The notes: generated by a model not told the origin, from the sequence alone. 64,000 bases of DNA from Suillus spraguei (GCA_016800925.1 JABCPU010000302.1:1-64000), one strand, 5' to 3'; shown: positions 11,746-22,594, numbered from the stretch's first letter. Numbers and translations: made by a program.

Positions 11746-13107
11746 TCCATCTTGTGCTATTCCCTCTCTGCTATCTTTCCCTGTTTTCTTTTTTATCCTG
11801 GAACTACACATGTATTCCAATATATATATAATTGATTTTCTTCATAAAATGAGTGTTAAGGTTGAGAATTATTTGGTGCTGGTGATAAGATGGCAGGTGG
11901 TTGCAGGCAATCTGTCATGCTCATGCTTTTGGTAGTTCTGTCCAACTTACTCCAGATAGTATCATTCTGATAGATATTAGGGGTAGACAAAGCTCTGTAA
12001 AGCTTTATATTTTTGGGTCAATTACCTGAGGCTTCGTAGTTATGAACCTTCCTTCCGTTATGGCATTATTGATTAATCTAGCTCAACTCTCGACTTCTGC
12101 CACACCTTCACTTCAACTGCAAGTTTGAGTGAAATCAGGACCTTTTCTCAATCATAAAATTTTGTAAGAAAATCAGGGAAGCTTCTTTCCTCGATAAGGC
12201 AAAACATAAAAATGTAATTGTCGATAGCAGAATTACGCTGGTTCTTGTGATTATGTACTATATATTGTGATATATGGCCTTGTATTTTCTTCACGAGTTC
12301 ACTGATGTATGCAATAGCCAATGATATCACCAAGTCATTCAATATGAATTTTCCTCTGATTGAACTGTTGAAATCCCCGCGTCTTGCTGCTTGCCACTGT
12401 TACTAGTAGCAGGCTCTGCTCACATGCACCCCAACCGCGGACGACCTTGTGATGGTCTGCCGAGGGTCGGCTCGAGCACAATATTCCGTGTTCATGCATC
12501 CATCCAGAGCTGTTTCCTTTTTGTTTCTCGAAGTTATTATGAACTGTTGACCCCTCAGGCTGCCTGTGTAAGCTAGTTATAATTTGCATCACAAATTATC
12601 TATGATGAATGCCAGTGAGTCATGAATACTCATCACTCCACTAATCTTACAGGATCATTGACTATCTTGAACAGGAGAGGAGTTGAGCAATCTTTCCATA
12701 TCACGTCACCTCATTACTTAGTGAGACTTGACCACTCATGATGGCATGATGGTCAGCTGTCTCTAACTTCTCGTCTTTTCTGTTGGAACACCACTCTTGA
12801 GGCAATGTTCGTCTATGATACACAACCCCAATTCTCAATGGAAATGTGGCACAAGCCATACAGCAACACATTTGCCTAACTCAGCATCCAGAAAGACTAG
12901 TGACCCTATGTTGATCATGTTTCATCATATGTATCTTTTCTTTGTATTTAAAGGTTCTTGAGACTCACTTAACAGTTGAGTTTGTATCCACGTCTGTCTA
13001 CTGCACTTTATACCATGATCTACCAGTCTAACCCTGCTTCCATGCCACTGTGAGGATCGTTTTGTTGTGTGAAAGCTGCATGGTGCTGATCATGAATTTG
13101 ATTCAGG
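11746..13107. other. No gene seen
   Basis: About 1.3 kb of AT-rich, non-repetitive DNA with a short (TA)n run near 11820. No domain or splice-consistent frame was found upstream of the vWA exon. Confidence 0.3.
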
Positions 13108-13421
13108 GATGTCTTGTTCCTCCAAGACACTACAGAGAGTCAACAGCCATATATCAATGCTGCGCGCAGCGGTATTCACCAGATTTGTAATACTCTTTTA
13201 TCTGGAGGGAAAGTCACTCCGCAAGATATCAGATTTGGTCTTATTGCCTTCCATGACCATCCTCCTCAAGAGCATGGCTTCAACATCTAGGAATACTCTT
13301 TTATGTCCGATGTTGAGAGTTTTACATCTAATTTGGCTGGCTTAGCAGTGGCAGGCGGTGGAGATGATCCTGATTGTCAAAACGATGCCTTATCCGCTGC
13401 CTGCAAGGCTCTGTTACAATT
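13108..13421 (+). pseudogene. von Willebrand factor A (vWA) domain exon
   Basis: Bases 13108-13421 follow a plausible acceptor (TTCAG) and precede a possible donor (GTATGTG at 13422). In one frame they encode most of a fungal vWA domain: a MIDAS-like QDTTESQQ, then YINAARSGIHQIC, RFGLIAFHDHPPQE, and a GLAVAGGGDDPDCQNDALSA stretch. vWA domains bind ligands through a metal at the DxTxSxQ/MIDAS site, and similar Agaricomycete domains occur in proteins with alpha-kinase or unknown partners. The usual Gly of the MIDAS loop reads as Glu here, and an in-frame TAG lies at 13288-13290. No flanking exons were found on either side, so this is most likely an isolated gene fragment. Confidence 0.72.
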
Positions 13422-15150
13422 GTATGTGCCCCTATTCATTTTCTACCTTCACTCGTCTACTTGTCTTGTAACCGATCTCACATCCGCACGTGACTCATGC
13501 ATCTGAACATGCTTGTACTATATATGCCTTCCTTGTTAGGATACGCAGTTACTTTCACATGGTTGCTTGGTCCATGCATTTATATCTACATATATAAACA
13601 CGATGTACATGTAGTAGATTCCTTACTTTAATCTTACTGGGTTTTACCTGGATTCCTCTTCGCTAAGGACCCCCAATCCTTAGTTGTCTTGAATTGTCTC
13701 TAAGTCTAAGCACTCCTTAGCCTTAGTCTCTATTCTCGTAGAACCTCTTAGACTTGTCCTTGAGGCTGACCTCTTGATTGCACCCAGAACCAGTTCCTTG
13801 TACTTTCGCCTTGTTCTCTTGTGAGCATTGTAGAAATTCCCAGCAGACTGTCTGTGTCTTTTCACTGTCGCTGGTGACACCACCCCAGGTCGTAACAGGC
13901 TCAGTGGAGGGACAGAGCAACAAAGGTTGCAGTGCTGATCACCAATTCACCCCTGCATGGAATTGGAGAGAAGGGAGATGGCTTCCCTGAAGGGTGTCCA
14001 CTCCATAAATCATACTTTTGTTCTTTGGTCGTAATGGGTTGGCAACAATTGCCAAATTAGAAATTGACCCGCTGTAAAGATACAACCTAGCCTGGGCTGT
14101 AGATAAACCACTGCCTAAACTAGTATGTGAGTCTTGCGCTCCGTCTAGTCTGCTTCACTTGTAAGAACAAGAGTGTTCGACCCTAAAGGGGGATGCCTAT
14201 TAGTATGGTCAAGTTCAAGTCCAACTTATGTGCGAAACAAGCGTCAAGGTCAGCGGTAAGTTGCCGCGGTCAGTGATGATACCGCCGGAACTAGCATCGT
14301 GTGTAGTGGTGCTACCGTGGTCGAGATAAGGTCAGTAACAGTTGTGTTGAGTGAGCGATGTTGAGCGGTGGTATCAGCGGTAGTGGTAAAGTAGCGAGCG
14401 GTGCAAAGAAACAGTAAAGAAGTCCGCGGTACTTTCAGTGGTAAAGTAGCGGTGCATGAGAAGTTCAGTCAAAGTAACAGTCAAAAGTCCAGCGGTAATG
14501 GAGAACGAGCGTGATAGATTAACGAGCGATAAGGAAACTTTAAAGACTAAGTCCACTACTGGGTAGATCCAGAGCTAGACAATAATCCTGACCTATAGTA
14601 TGTGCAATGGTGTAAAATCAGGTACCTGTATTGTGCAGGGTATGCGGTGCTTATATCCTAAATTGTATGTACTCGGAATACTCTAGGTGAGATCAGTAGT
14701 GCTGGAGTGTAGTAACCGCCATAAGTAAACATAGTGCGAGGCACTGCGGCACGAGGCAACATGTAATAAGGCTTGCCATGGAATCAGTGATAATGAACAG
14801 AAAACAAATGACACACCAAATGGAGCTATGCGGACGTGGCAAGGACATGGAAGGACATCGGTACATGGAATGTGGTGTGGCAGTCGTCACAGTGTGCGGT
14901 AAGTGTGGGATGCCGCCAGTACTGCTGAAGGGGTAAGATGGCCATGGACAAGTGGTAACTCCTGTAGACATGAGATGAGTGTCAAAATATGGGGTTTTAA
15001 GCCCAGCACCAATATGTTCGTTACACCGCTTCATGTTGCGATGAGCATGGGAGAAGCTGGTATTACTCTGGTATGTCAAACATTTCATGTCTAGTGCTAG
15101 AGCTTTAATGCCAGCACAGTATGTGATTGCATGCAAGCCTACTCTAAGCC
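13422..15150. repeat. GCGGTA-rich repeat block 1
   Basis: From about 14240 to 14560 the DNA is built of irregular repeats of GCGGTA, AGCGGTAGTGGT and GTAAAGTAGCG. It is preceded by CTAAGGAC/TTAGTC-like motifs at 13660-13760. Its composition, and a following segment with GGACATGGAAGGACATCGG at about 14840, resemble block 2 at 17400-18120. These could be degenerate terminal or split repeats of a retroelement. No coding region is supported. Confidence 0.4.
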
Positions 15151-16229
15151 AGAATTACAAGGTGAGATCATTTTCTTGATGCTGCTGCGTCAGATGTGTC
15201 ATTGATTATGCAGGGAGTGCGTGATTTCTACCAAGGATTGGTTAAGAAAACTGTGTAAAACAATCACAGCTTCTATCATATACATATATTCATAGGTTAA
15301 CTATTTGTGATAGAGGGAAAGTGGTTGAGCTCAGTGATCTCAGTGTGCTGCCCACTCTCATTGCTGGTTCCACTTTAGAAGCAGTCAACAGTGCGATTTA
15401 TGTTGTCAAGCACCAGACTGAAGTTTGCAGCATTTATATAGGTATTTTGTAAGTAGGTTTGGTTTGGGTACTGGTTGGGTAGCCATTTTTGAAGTTTATA
15501 CTCAAATCCATCAACTCAATCTGGATGCACAGTATATAAAACATGTAACAAATAGAGGGTAGCAAAGCATAAAATAGGATTATCCAAAGTGAATACATGA
15601 TACACATCTCATATATATGTGTCCAAGAAACTTCCAGCTGACCCTTGTATACATATATATGATGGCATAGATACATACAAACTGGAAAAGCAAAGTGATA
15701 TACACAAGGATCTCAAGCAAAATCAACACTGGACAAGCAACTGATGAGAACTATATTCTCGGAGAAAGAACTATAGATAGATGAGTCTAGATATGGTATT
15801 TGTATACATCTATATAGAGATAAATATTAGAAGCACACTATAAATACCCACCAATTGAATATTAATATTTTAGACTAATGATTGAAGAATAGTGTCATGA
15901 TACAAAAATAAATACCTGCATGAATCAAATGAAAACAAAATAGACTATGATACCATATGATAGTCAAGACAAGGATAAGAAATGCGATACACTACAATAA
16001 CATACGATACGACAACAATACAATAGATTACAATACAATAACAATACCATGGTCAAAGCAGGGCAATCATATGTTAGATCGCCCCCGCTCATTAAAGTCG
16101 TTATTCATTAGGTTTAGCTGTTAGAAAACCACCACCAGCCTGTTAGCTTTCTCGTTGCTTAGGATAAAAATGTATTGTCTTGGTGTCTCAGTTCTCGGTA
16201 CTATAAGTCAGCCAGACACTATGATACAT
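15151..16229. other. AT-rich DNA without genes
   Basis: Strongly AT-rich with short runs such as repeated ATACAATA near 15980-16050. No frame with coding character was found. Confidence 0.3.
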
Positions 16230-16660
16230 TACCACAGCAAGTCAAGCAATATAACAGCAATAAATCATGCAAAATCATGCAAAATGAACCCAAGTCTGAA
16301 CAAGGTTTTCACCTCACATTCAATAGCAAAAATCACGCAAAATCAAGCCTAGTCCAAACGAGTTTTTCGCCTAAAGCTACCCATGACATTAAGCAAAATC
16401 AAGCCATTTCATAGCAAAAAAATAGCAAACATTATGCAAAATCAAGCCAAGTCTGAACAAGGTTTTCGCCTAAAGCTACACTTCAGATAACACAAAACAA
16501 AGCAAAATCAAGCAAAGTCAAGCCCAGTCCTGATGAGGTTTTCACCTCAAGCTACACTTCAGATAAAACAAAATAAAGCAAAATAAAGCAAAGTCAAGCC
16601 CAGTCCTGATGAGGTTTTCGCCTAAAGCTACGCTTCAGATCAAACAATATAAAATTCAAT
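16230..16660 (+). repeat. Degenerate tandem repeat, unit about 76 bp
   Basis: A unit containing AAGCCCAGTCCTGATGAGG, then TTTTCGCCTAAAGCTAC and CTTCAGAT, recurs with starts at about 16287, 16347, 16446, 16522 and 16598. The last two periods are exactly 76 bp. The unit also carries an internal GCAAAATCAA sub-repeat, which likely explains the 60- and 99-bp spacings. Confidence 0.8.
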
Positions 16661-17399
16661 CAATCTACACTTGATGGTTCTTGTGTGTTTAGGGCAAGCA
16701 GAGTCCCCAGCTTCATGCTCGGGGGACTTGGTCACAAATTTATTCAGTGTCGTGAATATAAATGAATTGTACAGTTGGGGACTTGGAGAAGTGAATAACT
16801 AGTGGATAGAGGCTCGGGTGAGATGACTGAAATGGAGGCTTAAAAGAATACTAAAGGGCCTATTTTTTAATTTATTTTAAATGTCCATTATAGATTTTTA
16901 TGATGTTTGTTTTGTCATTTTTGTTTATGCTGGGCGAGGAAAACTTGAGTCAGAGACTGTGAAATACAAATACAAGTGTGACTATCAAGTGAAACACAGA
17001 GAGTGAGAATGTGAGCTGCCGATGTCAGAAATGACATGGCATTATGGTGCATGTGCATGTGCCATGCATAAGTACATGTAATATAAAAGGATGCTGATGA
17101 ATGTACTTGTTAAATTCATCAGAGGACCATCATCCCGCAGCGCAAATGAGATCAGGAGCCATTCCTGTAGCAGCAAGAGCAATGGCACCACCTGCCCTCA
17201 TAGAATGTCCTGAATACTCCTGTCCACCAAAGTGATGGAGATGTCAAAGGAACCAAGCACGGTAAACGAAGAAACTAGCGCTGGCCTAAGTATAAGCACA
17301 GCGTTAATCCTACTGAAGGTGCGAGTGAGATATTTGACCCAAGAGGACTGCAAATAGAAGCAATTCCTTTTAAGTTAGTGCGAAGGAAACAAGGAAGTA
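16661..17399. other. No gene seen
   Basis: Non-repetitive, AT-leaning spacer between the 76-bp repeat and GCGGTA-rich block 2. No supported reading frame. Confidence 0.3.
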
Positions 17400-18125
17400 C
17401 TAATAAGGAAATGAGAATTCCAACTTCCAAGGTTAGCGGCAGTAGTGGTATATTGGCGGTACTAGCGCAGTGTCAGCGGTACACGCGCAGTAAGGATAGC
17501 TGCAACGGTTAGCTAGCGAGAGCAAGAACAAAGTTACTTGAGTGAGACGAAAATGTTATTACCACCGGTGGTGCGGTAGTGGTAGCGGCAACTCTGTATG
17601 AGCGAGAACACAGATGAGAGAGAAAACGACCCAGCGAGATCACTGGCCGCAGTCCAGTTATGAGTAGCGAAGTCGAAAGTCCCATGGTACTTCGAGAAGT
17701 AAAGTCACTGGTGGTTAAATCAATGAGTGAAGTTCGAATGGAGAAAAGTTCAAAGGCAAATAGATTGCGACTAGCAAGCATTTCAGATACTAAGTCCTAG
17801 TGAAGGGATGTAATGGGAAGTAAAAGTAACGGTATGTATGTTGAGTCCTTTTTAACATAGCCGAGCGCGTACAAGATGATTATGCAAGTCCGGTAGCAAG
17901 AAGGAAAATAAACAGGGTATTTAATAAAGAGGCGCACAGTGTGCAGCGGCCCCTTGAGATGTAAGGTAAATCCTGCCATAGGTTTAGTAATGGCAGAAGC
18001 GAGGTAACTATCCACCAATGGATTCTAGATGGAATAGGACAGGACATAAGGGCATCGGCGCGAGGATCCGGTAAGGGTTCACGGGAGAAGAACGGTTCCG
18101 CCTTAGTGGAGCGAAAAGGCTATTT
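17400..18125. repeat. GCGGTA-rich repeat block 2
   Basis: Irregular GCGGTA, GGTAGTGGTAGCGG and AGCGAGA motifs run from about 17445 to 17740, followed by a segment like that after block 1 (GGACAGGACATAAGGGCATC at about 18035). It directly abuts the recombinase end of the DIRS-like element, so it may be part of that element's downstream terminal region. Confidence 0.4.
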
Positions 18126-18129
18126 CATC

Positions 18130-19021
18130 GCTATAAGGAAATTCTTCGGTTGCCACTGCAGACGTTAATGAGAAGCTTGTCGAAAACAGGGTTTTGACGG
18201 TCAGCGTGACTTTTCTCGCTACAGCAGGTAGGCACATTGCCAGTGCTTGTTACCCACAGAGCAGGATGGTGTGGGAATGAAGCATCACGCACTGTGAGAT
18301 ATCGTTTGATGTGTTTGAAGGGATCAGTAGGTGATTGTTGTTCTGCGCAAAGTAGGATGTTGAATCCGGACCTGAGACTATCATTTTTCTGGTAAAGAAG
18401 GAGACAAGTGATTGTCGTGGCTGTGCAATGCAATGTATGATGGAGTGAGACCTACCTGTAAGTCTGAAGTTTAGTGGAGTCCAGCCAAACAAGTTCACCA
18501 AGACGCTGCAGGCTTTTGAAGCCAGTGATGAGTGTCGCCAGGAACAGTGAATCATCATAGGATGGGTCAGATCTGATTGTGTCCACTATCTGACCGATGT
18601 CTTCGAGACTGATAGGTAGCTTTCGACGAATGGGTTTTGATAGTCAGCGCTTGCAACCTTGCAGAGTGCAAGTGACGAGTGATGAGTGGTATGCATTCCG
18701 CACGTCGGGAAACATAAATTCGAGCCTATTGGCAATGCTAGATAGATAGTTGTCGATGGAGCAGGGTTCAATGTAATATGAAAGCTGCATGACATAGTAT
18801 GATAATGTGTCCTGTGTGGGATCAATAACACGATGGTGGAGTTGGCAGAAGTTGATGTATGAATTAAGGTGTGAGTCGTAAGCAGAAGACATTGATGGTT
18901 CAATAGCTAATCCGAGCGTGATCGAGCGTTCATGAGAGAGACGCTCATTAGTCCAGGCTTCCCTGACAGGCTGCCTGGATGTTAATGACAATGGGATCAT
19001 TTTTCTCCTACCCCAGCGCAT
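18130..19021 (-). pseudogene. Tyrosine recombinase of DIRS-like element, truncated
   Basis: The N-terminal SAM-like DNA-binding domain lies at 19021-18644 (PSMSSAYDSHLNSYINFC; SCSIDNYL-type motif). The catalytic domain starts near 18620 with ISLEDIGQIVDTIR and has LITGFKSLQRLGELVW near 18500, holding the box I Arg. It then runs to HPALWVTSTGNVPT near 18240. An in-frame TAG interrupts it at about 18452. The C-terminal HxxR box and the nucleophile Tyr are not found before the sequence changes character at about 18130, so strand cleavage would be impossible. Confidence 0.8.
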
Positions 19022-19637
19022 CTCGAGGGGGTTCTAAATCGTAAATTTGCGCATTAGGCACCAACTTGTACACACGTTCATTATGAAAATGGGACAGTGC
19101 ATCTGCCACATTATTCTCACTACCATCTATGTGTTTGACACGTAGATCAATGTGATTCTCAATGATCACGCCAATTGCAGACAAGAGGATGGTGTTATAG
19201 GGAGGATGAGCATGTAAAGTGTTGAACATCGACATGACGTTGGTGTTGTCAGTGTAGATAAGCATCCTTGGCGGAACCTCGGGCATGTTCTATATGACAT
19301 GGATCACCGAACAGACTGCCAAGGCTTCTGCAAAGAAAATGGTCTTCTTTGGCATATTCTCCGGGAGTGGACACTGACATGCGAAATACTCCCATGGAAA
19401 CCAGAGACCAAGTCCAATTCCTGATGCATCAGTATGTGGAACCACCACGTCCTCGGATTTTGGATTGAAGTCAAGGGATTTGTAAAAGAGCAGACCAGGT
19501 GAGCGGTCCACGTGGTCTGCCATCCAACGAAATTTGTGAATCACAGTATTATTGACGTGAAGGCATGTAGATGGCTGTGTTTTGCCACGGATTTTCTCAT
19601 ATACTGCTGACAGTCCAGGCTTGAGCAAAGGGAACAT
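19008..19637 (-). pseudogene. RNase H domain of DIRS-like element
   Basis: Two adjoining minus frames (19637-19290 and 19286-19008) read as one RNase H-like region. They contain VVPHTDASGIGLGLWF (first Asp), FFAEALAV (Glu), LIYTDNTNVMSMFN (Asp) and a closing IDGSENNVADALSHF motif typical of DIRS and related retroelements. The domain removes the RNA strand of the RNA-DNA hybrid. A stop or frame break separates the two halves near 19288. Confidence 0.8.
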
Positions 19638-19679
19638 GTTAAAACTCCACTCACACCAGCCGGCGAGCTGTTGAAATTT

Positions 19680-20340
19680 TCAGAGGGACCAACAGTACCC
19701 TTTCCCTGCGAAGTTATGCAAATGTGCAACTAGTTCAGTCTTTTTGTGGTCAGGAAGAGTCGCTGACATAGCATTAGGGTCAACATCAAACCCGATCACA
19801 GTAAGAGGCAAGCCCAACAGCTGCTTGGGTTTTTCATGCGGGAGACCAATTTCATCCCATAATTGAAGCAAGCAAGTTTGCTTTTCAGGGAAGGAGCATT
19901 GATACGGGGGATAGTATAGCTTCTGAGAAGCAAGCTCATATGAAAGGGAGTCGTCCATGTATGTCTTTAGTGCCTCAATAAGGACCCAATGTATCGCGAT
20001 CCAGGCTACTAATGACATGAATGAAATCCAGACCTTTGGAAAACCCCATCCATTGAAATTGTTGTTGCGATCAATGTGCCGCTGCCCATTAGCAGACAAA
20101 ATTTGTTTGGCCTGCCAGAGAGGATGCATTGGTAGCCTCCAGAAGGCCTGTGAGACATCAGATTTGAACATGACGAGCTCAGCATTGGGATCTTCTTCTC
20201 GAAAACAAAGGAGTGAGGCGCCAAGGGAGTGAAGTCCATCGAGCTTCATTCCTTTAATGGAATTGGAGTCAATCATTGAATTAAGAGAATAGTCACCAGC
20301 TGTGTGGTTGACAATGAGCCGCAGCTTGTCTGAGTTTGGT
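19680..20340 (-). pseudogene. Reverse transcriptase domain of DIRS-like element
   Basis: The frame carries PNSDKLRLIVNH near 20300, FKSDVSQAFWRLPMHPLWQA near 20130 (RT motif A with its Asp) and TYMDDSLSYE near 19950, the YMDD-type active site that polymerises DNA on an RNA template. It ends with a segment naming a hydrophobic RNase H linker (LLGLPLTVIGFDVDPNAM). The frame is open from 20276 to 19680 and continues upstream to about 20340 and probably 20460 in the same frame. The catalytic Asp residues are kept, but the downstream domains are out of frame. Confidence 0.85.
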
Positions 20341-20529
20341 TGGTACCCGCTTACCTCCAGTTGATAGAGGAGAACAAGATTCCAGAATTTGGTGAGCTAT
20401 CATACCGACTCTCAGTCCTCGTGCTAGAGCCTTCAAATAGATAATCTATATCTCGACTTCAATGGAATCATTCACAATTGTGATTAATCCCTTGAAATGC
20501 AGCGAAGACTCGCGTGTTCAACTTTCATT

Positions 20530-21235
20530 TTAGGCTTGCATCCTAATGATAAAGATGCACACTTCAGGATGTCCGAAGAGCAAATATTCACCGCAAATTT
20601 TGCATATGTGGACCTGTTATTTCGTAAGATAAAGCCAAAGAAACTTTTCTTTATGGCAGTGGATGGTGTGGCTCCGCGGGCAAAGATGAATCAGCAACGA
20701 AGTCGATGGTTTTGCCACTGCCAACAAAGCGAAGGAAATCAGAGAAAAGCTGGAGTCAAAAGGAGAAAAACTACCAGACGAAAAAGTGTTTGATAGTAAT
20801 TGCATTACGCCAGGTGCGCTCTGGATCGTTTCATAAGGCATAATGTCATTTATCCTGCATCAGGAAATTCACACATTCCTTGACGTGCCCTTATGCGGAC
20901 TTATTTACACTTAACTGCCTTGGTGAAATTGAATCTACTTGTCCAAAATTTCAATGTGAATGAATTCAGAAAAAAAAAGTTGAGATATATTAATATACAT
21001 GTTTTATTGTATTTCGCACTCAAAAAATATAAGATATGCCAGGTGAATGATGTGAGAGAGAGCAAACAAGTTTTGAGATAAGTGAGTTAAGCTGATTAAG
21101 CATGTTAAGGAATGTGTGAATTTCCTGATGTGTCTTAGGTACTCCTTTCATGGTCAGAGTATCTGCACAACTATGATACTTTGTCAACAAGAAGATCACC
21201 AAAGATACTAATTGGCGTGGCGCACCTGTTAGTGG
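20530..21235 (+). pseudogene. XRN1: XRN1 5'-3' exoribonuclease, nuclease-domain fragment
   Basis: XRN1 is the cytoplasmic exonuclease that degrades decapped mRNA. After an acceptor-like TTTTAG, bases 20533-20700 encode HPNDKDAHFR, EEQIFTANFAYVD and KPKKLFFMAVDGVAPRAKMN, the conserved CR1 block. A one-base frameshift near 20715 moves to a frame with KAKEIREKLESKGEKLPDEK and DSNCITPG. An intron starts at the GTGCGC near 20815 and ends at TCTTAG (about 21138), followed by TPFM and YFVNKKITKDTNWRG up to about 21225. The intron is enlarged by a 273-bp MITE. This matches neither end of the XRN1 body at 60-63 kb and lies on the other strand. Confidence 0.85.
20858..21130 (+). mobile_element. MITE copy A (273 bp)
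   Basis: The ends are terminal inverted repeats of about 31 bp, starting CATCAGGAAATTCACACATT, with two mismatches between left and right. The 2-bp flanks are TG on both sides. It sits inside the intron of the XRN1 fragment. An internal 62-codon frame (20893-21081) is nearly identical to that of copy B. There is no transposase, so movement would depend on a partner element encoded elsewhere. Confidence 0.9.
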
Positions 21236-21239
21236 GGGA

Positions 21240-21817
21240 AGGATATATCCAAACTGGCTGTTTAGCCAAAAACCCTGATACATCATTCAGTTTAGCCATC
21301 CACTATGGCACTGCCCAGGTTGATGTATCCTTGGTGAATCCCAGGTATACATCATTCCCAGCATATTTTCACATTTTTGGCCACCTATACCTCCCCACAA
21401 TACCATAGCTCCGCATTTTGGGCCACCTACTGTGGGAATTTCCCCACAACACCAAAACATCGCCCATTCTGGGAATCTCCACAATATCAATTGTTCCCAC
21501 ACCCTCCCACCTTACTGCAGCTTCACCACTACACCACAATAAGCCCCCCCTGTATCTAAGTAGTAGTTTGATATAAATATGTATAATATAATGTAATAGA
21601 CCGCTTTTTTTGTTTATTTGTATGTCTCCTCCTCCTTCAGGGGTCATTCAAAATAGGTTAGGATATAGAACACTTTCGCAATTTTGCCTCTTTAACAGGG
21701 AAGTGTTCTAGGATGTTCAGACCATGTTTAAGAGTATATATGAAGACATTCCCATCTTTATTTGACCCCCTGAAGCGCCCTACATCAATAAATATAGCAT
21801 ATATACAGGAAAATACA
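21240..21817. other. No gene seen
   Basis: The stretch after the XRN1 fragment contains repeated CCACAATA and GGGCCACCTA-type words around 21390-21540. No coding frame or known element was recognised. Confidence 0.3.
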
Positions 21818-22433
21818 AAATATGTTCTCATGTGTTAATTTATAGGTACAGAGCCTCTGAAACATAATTCCCATCATCTATCTAATGTTATGAACAATGT
21901 ATCAGGAGCTCAGTACCATAGGATAAGACCTTGTTGTGTAGTGCATCCCCCCTCTCCTGATGGTTTACCTCCTGTGAAAATTTTTCCTGCAGGACCGAAC
22001 CTCAAGGAGGGTGTGTGTTCTATTCCTATGCATATTGAGACAGGTAGATACTCCAAGAAACTTATAGTATCCTTCTATAGGAGCAAAAACTTGACAAATC
22101 ACATTTTTCACAAGTTTGGTAGTAAGAAACATCAAACTTATGAAAAATGTGATTTGTCAAGTTGTTGCTCCTGTAGAAGGATACTATAAGTTTCTTGGAG
22201 TATCTACCTGTCTCAATATGCATAGGAATAGGCCACACACCCTCCTTGAGGTTCGGTCCTGCAGGAAAAATTTTCACAGGAGGTAAACCATCAGGAGAGG
22301 GGGGATGCACTACACAACAAGGTCTTATCCTATGGTACTGAGCTCCTCATACATTGTTTATAACATTAGATAGATGATGGGAATCATGTTTCAGAGGCTC
22401 TGTACCTATAAATTAACACATGAGAACATATTT
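21818..22433. repeat. 616-bp near-perfect palindrome
   Basis: Arms of 301 bp (21818-22118 and 22133-22433) are inverted copies with only scattered substitutions and no indels I could find, roughly 97% identical. A 14-bp spacer separates them. The same 80-100 codon frame is open on both strands as a consequence. Transcription through it would give a long hairpin RNA. It could be a foldback element or an inverted duplication formed at a replication fork. Confidence 0.95.
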
Positions 22434-22435
22434 AA

Positions 22436-22594
22436 GCCCTTCACGACGACCTCCGCCGCCTCCTTCCTAACGTTAAAGACAGTAAGCTCACTCTAAGATG
22501 GACACCAGGTCAGATCGGTATCCCGTGGAACGAAGCAGCGGATGAACAAGCAAAACGCGCCGCATGTGGTCATATTTCTAGCCGGAACACACTC
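22436..22594 (+). mobile_element. LINE RNase H fragment (left part)
   Basis: This encodes HDDLRRLLPNVKDSKLTLRW, PGQIGIPWNEAADEQAKRAA, closely matching the RNase H of the full LINE at 35.1 kb (there WTPGHVGIPGNEEADTHAK). It begins immediately after the palindrome and stops at the junction with the gypsy fragment. The right part resumes at 25192. Confidence 0.85.
22533..22594 (+). repeat. 62-bp direct repeat, left copy
   Basis: Matches 25192-25253 over 62 bp with 8 substitutions and no indels. Both copies derive from the same LINE RNase H stretch and bracket the gypsy fragment. This is far longer than the 4-6 bp duplication an LTR integrase makes. Confidence 0.85.

Larger units (their letters stand above)
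18130..20460 (-). mobile_element. DIRS-like YR retroelement, degenerate
   Basis: On the minus strand the order is reverse transcriptase (about 20460-19680), RNase H (19637-19008) and tyrosine recombinase (19021-18130). DIRS-type elements have this RT-RH-YR content and integrate through a circular intermediate with a recombinase instead of a DDE integrase. The pieces fall in different frames with several stops, and the recombinase lacks its C-terminal catalytic part. Terminal repeats could not be defined; the GCGGTA-rich block next to it is a candidate. The element is surely inactive. Confidence 0.85.

Noticed and set aside
11372..11935. Repeat-rich frames of 70-160 codons on both strands
   Set aside because: They follow from the 24-bp minisatellite whose unit is a multiple of three. 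Composition differs wholly between strands and there is no domain.
20533..20550. CATCCTAATGAT word similar to the dispersed repeat at 9.1 and 10.3 kb
   Set aside because: Here it encodes the conserved HPND of XRN1, so the match is coincidence.
20893..21081. 62-codon frame as an independent gene
   Set aside because: It lies entirely inside a MITE and recurs in copy B. It is treated as part of the element.
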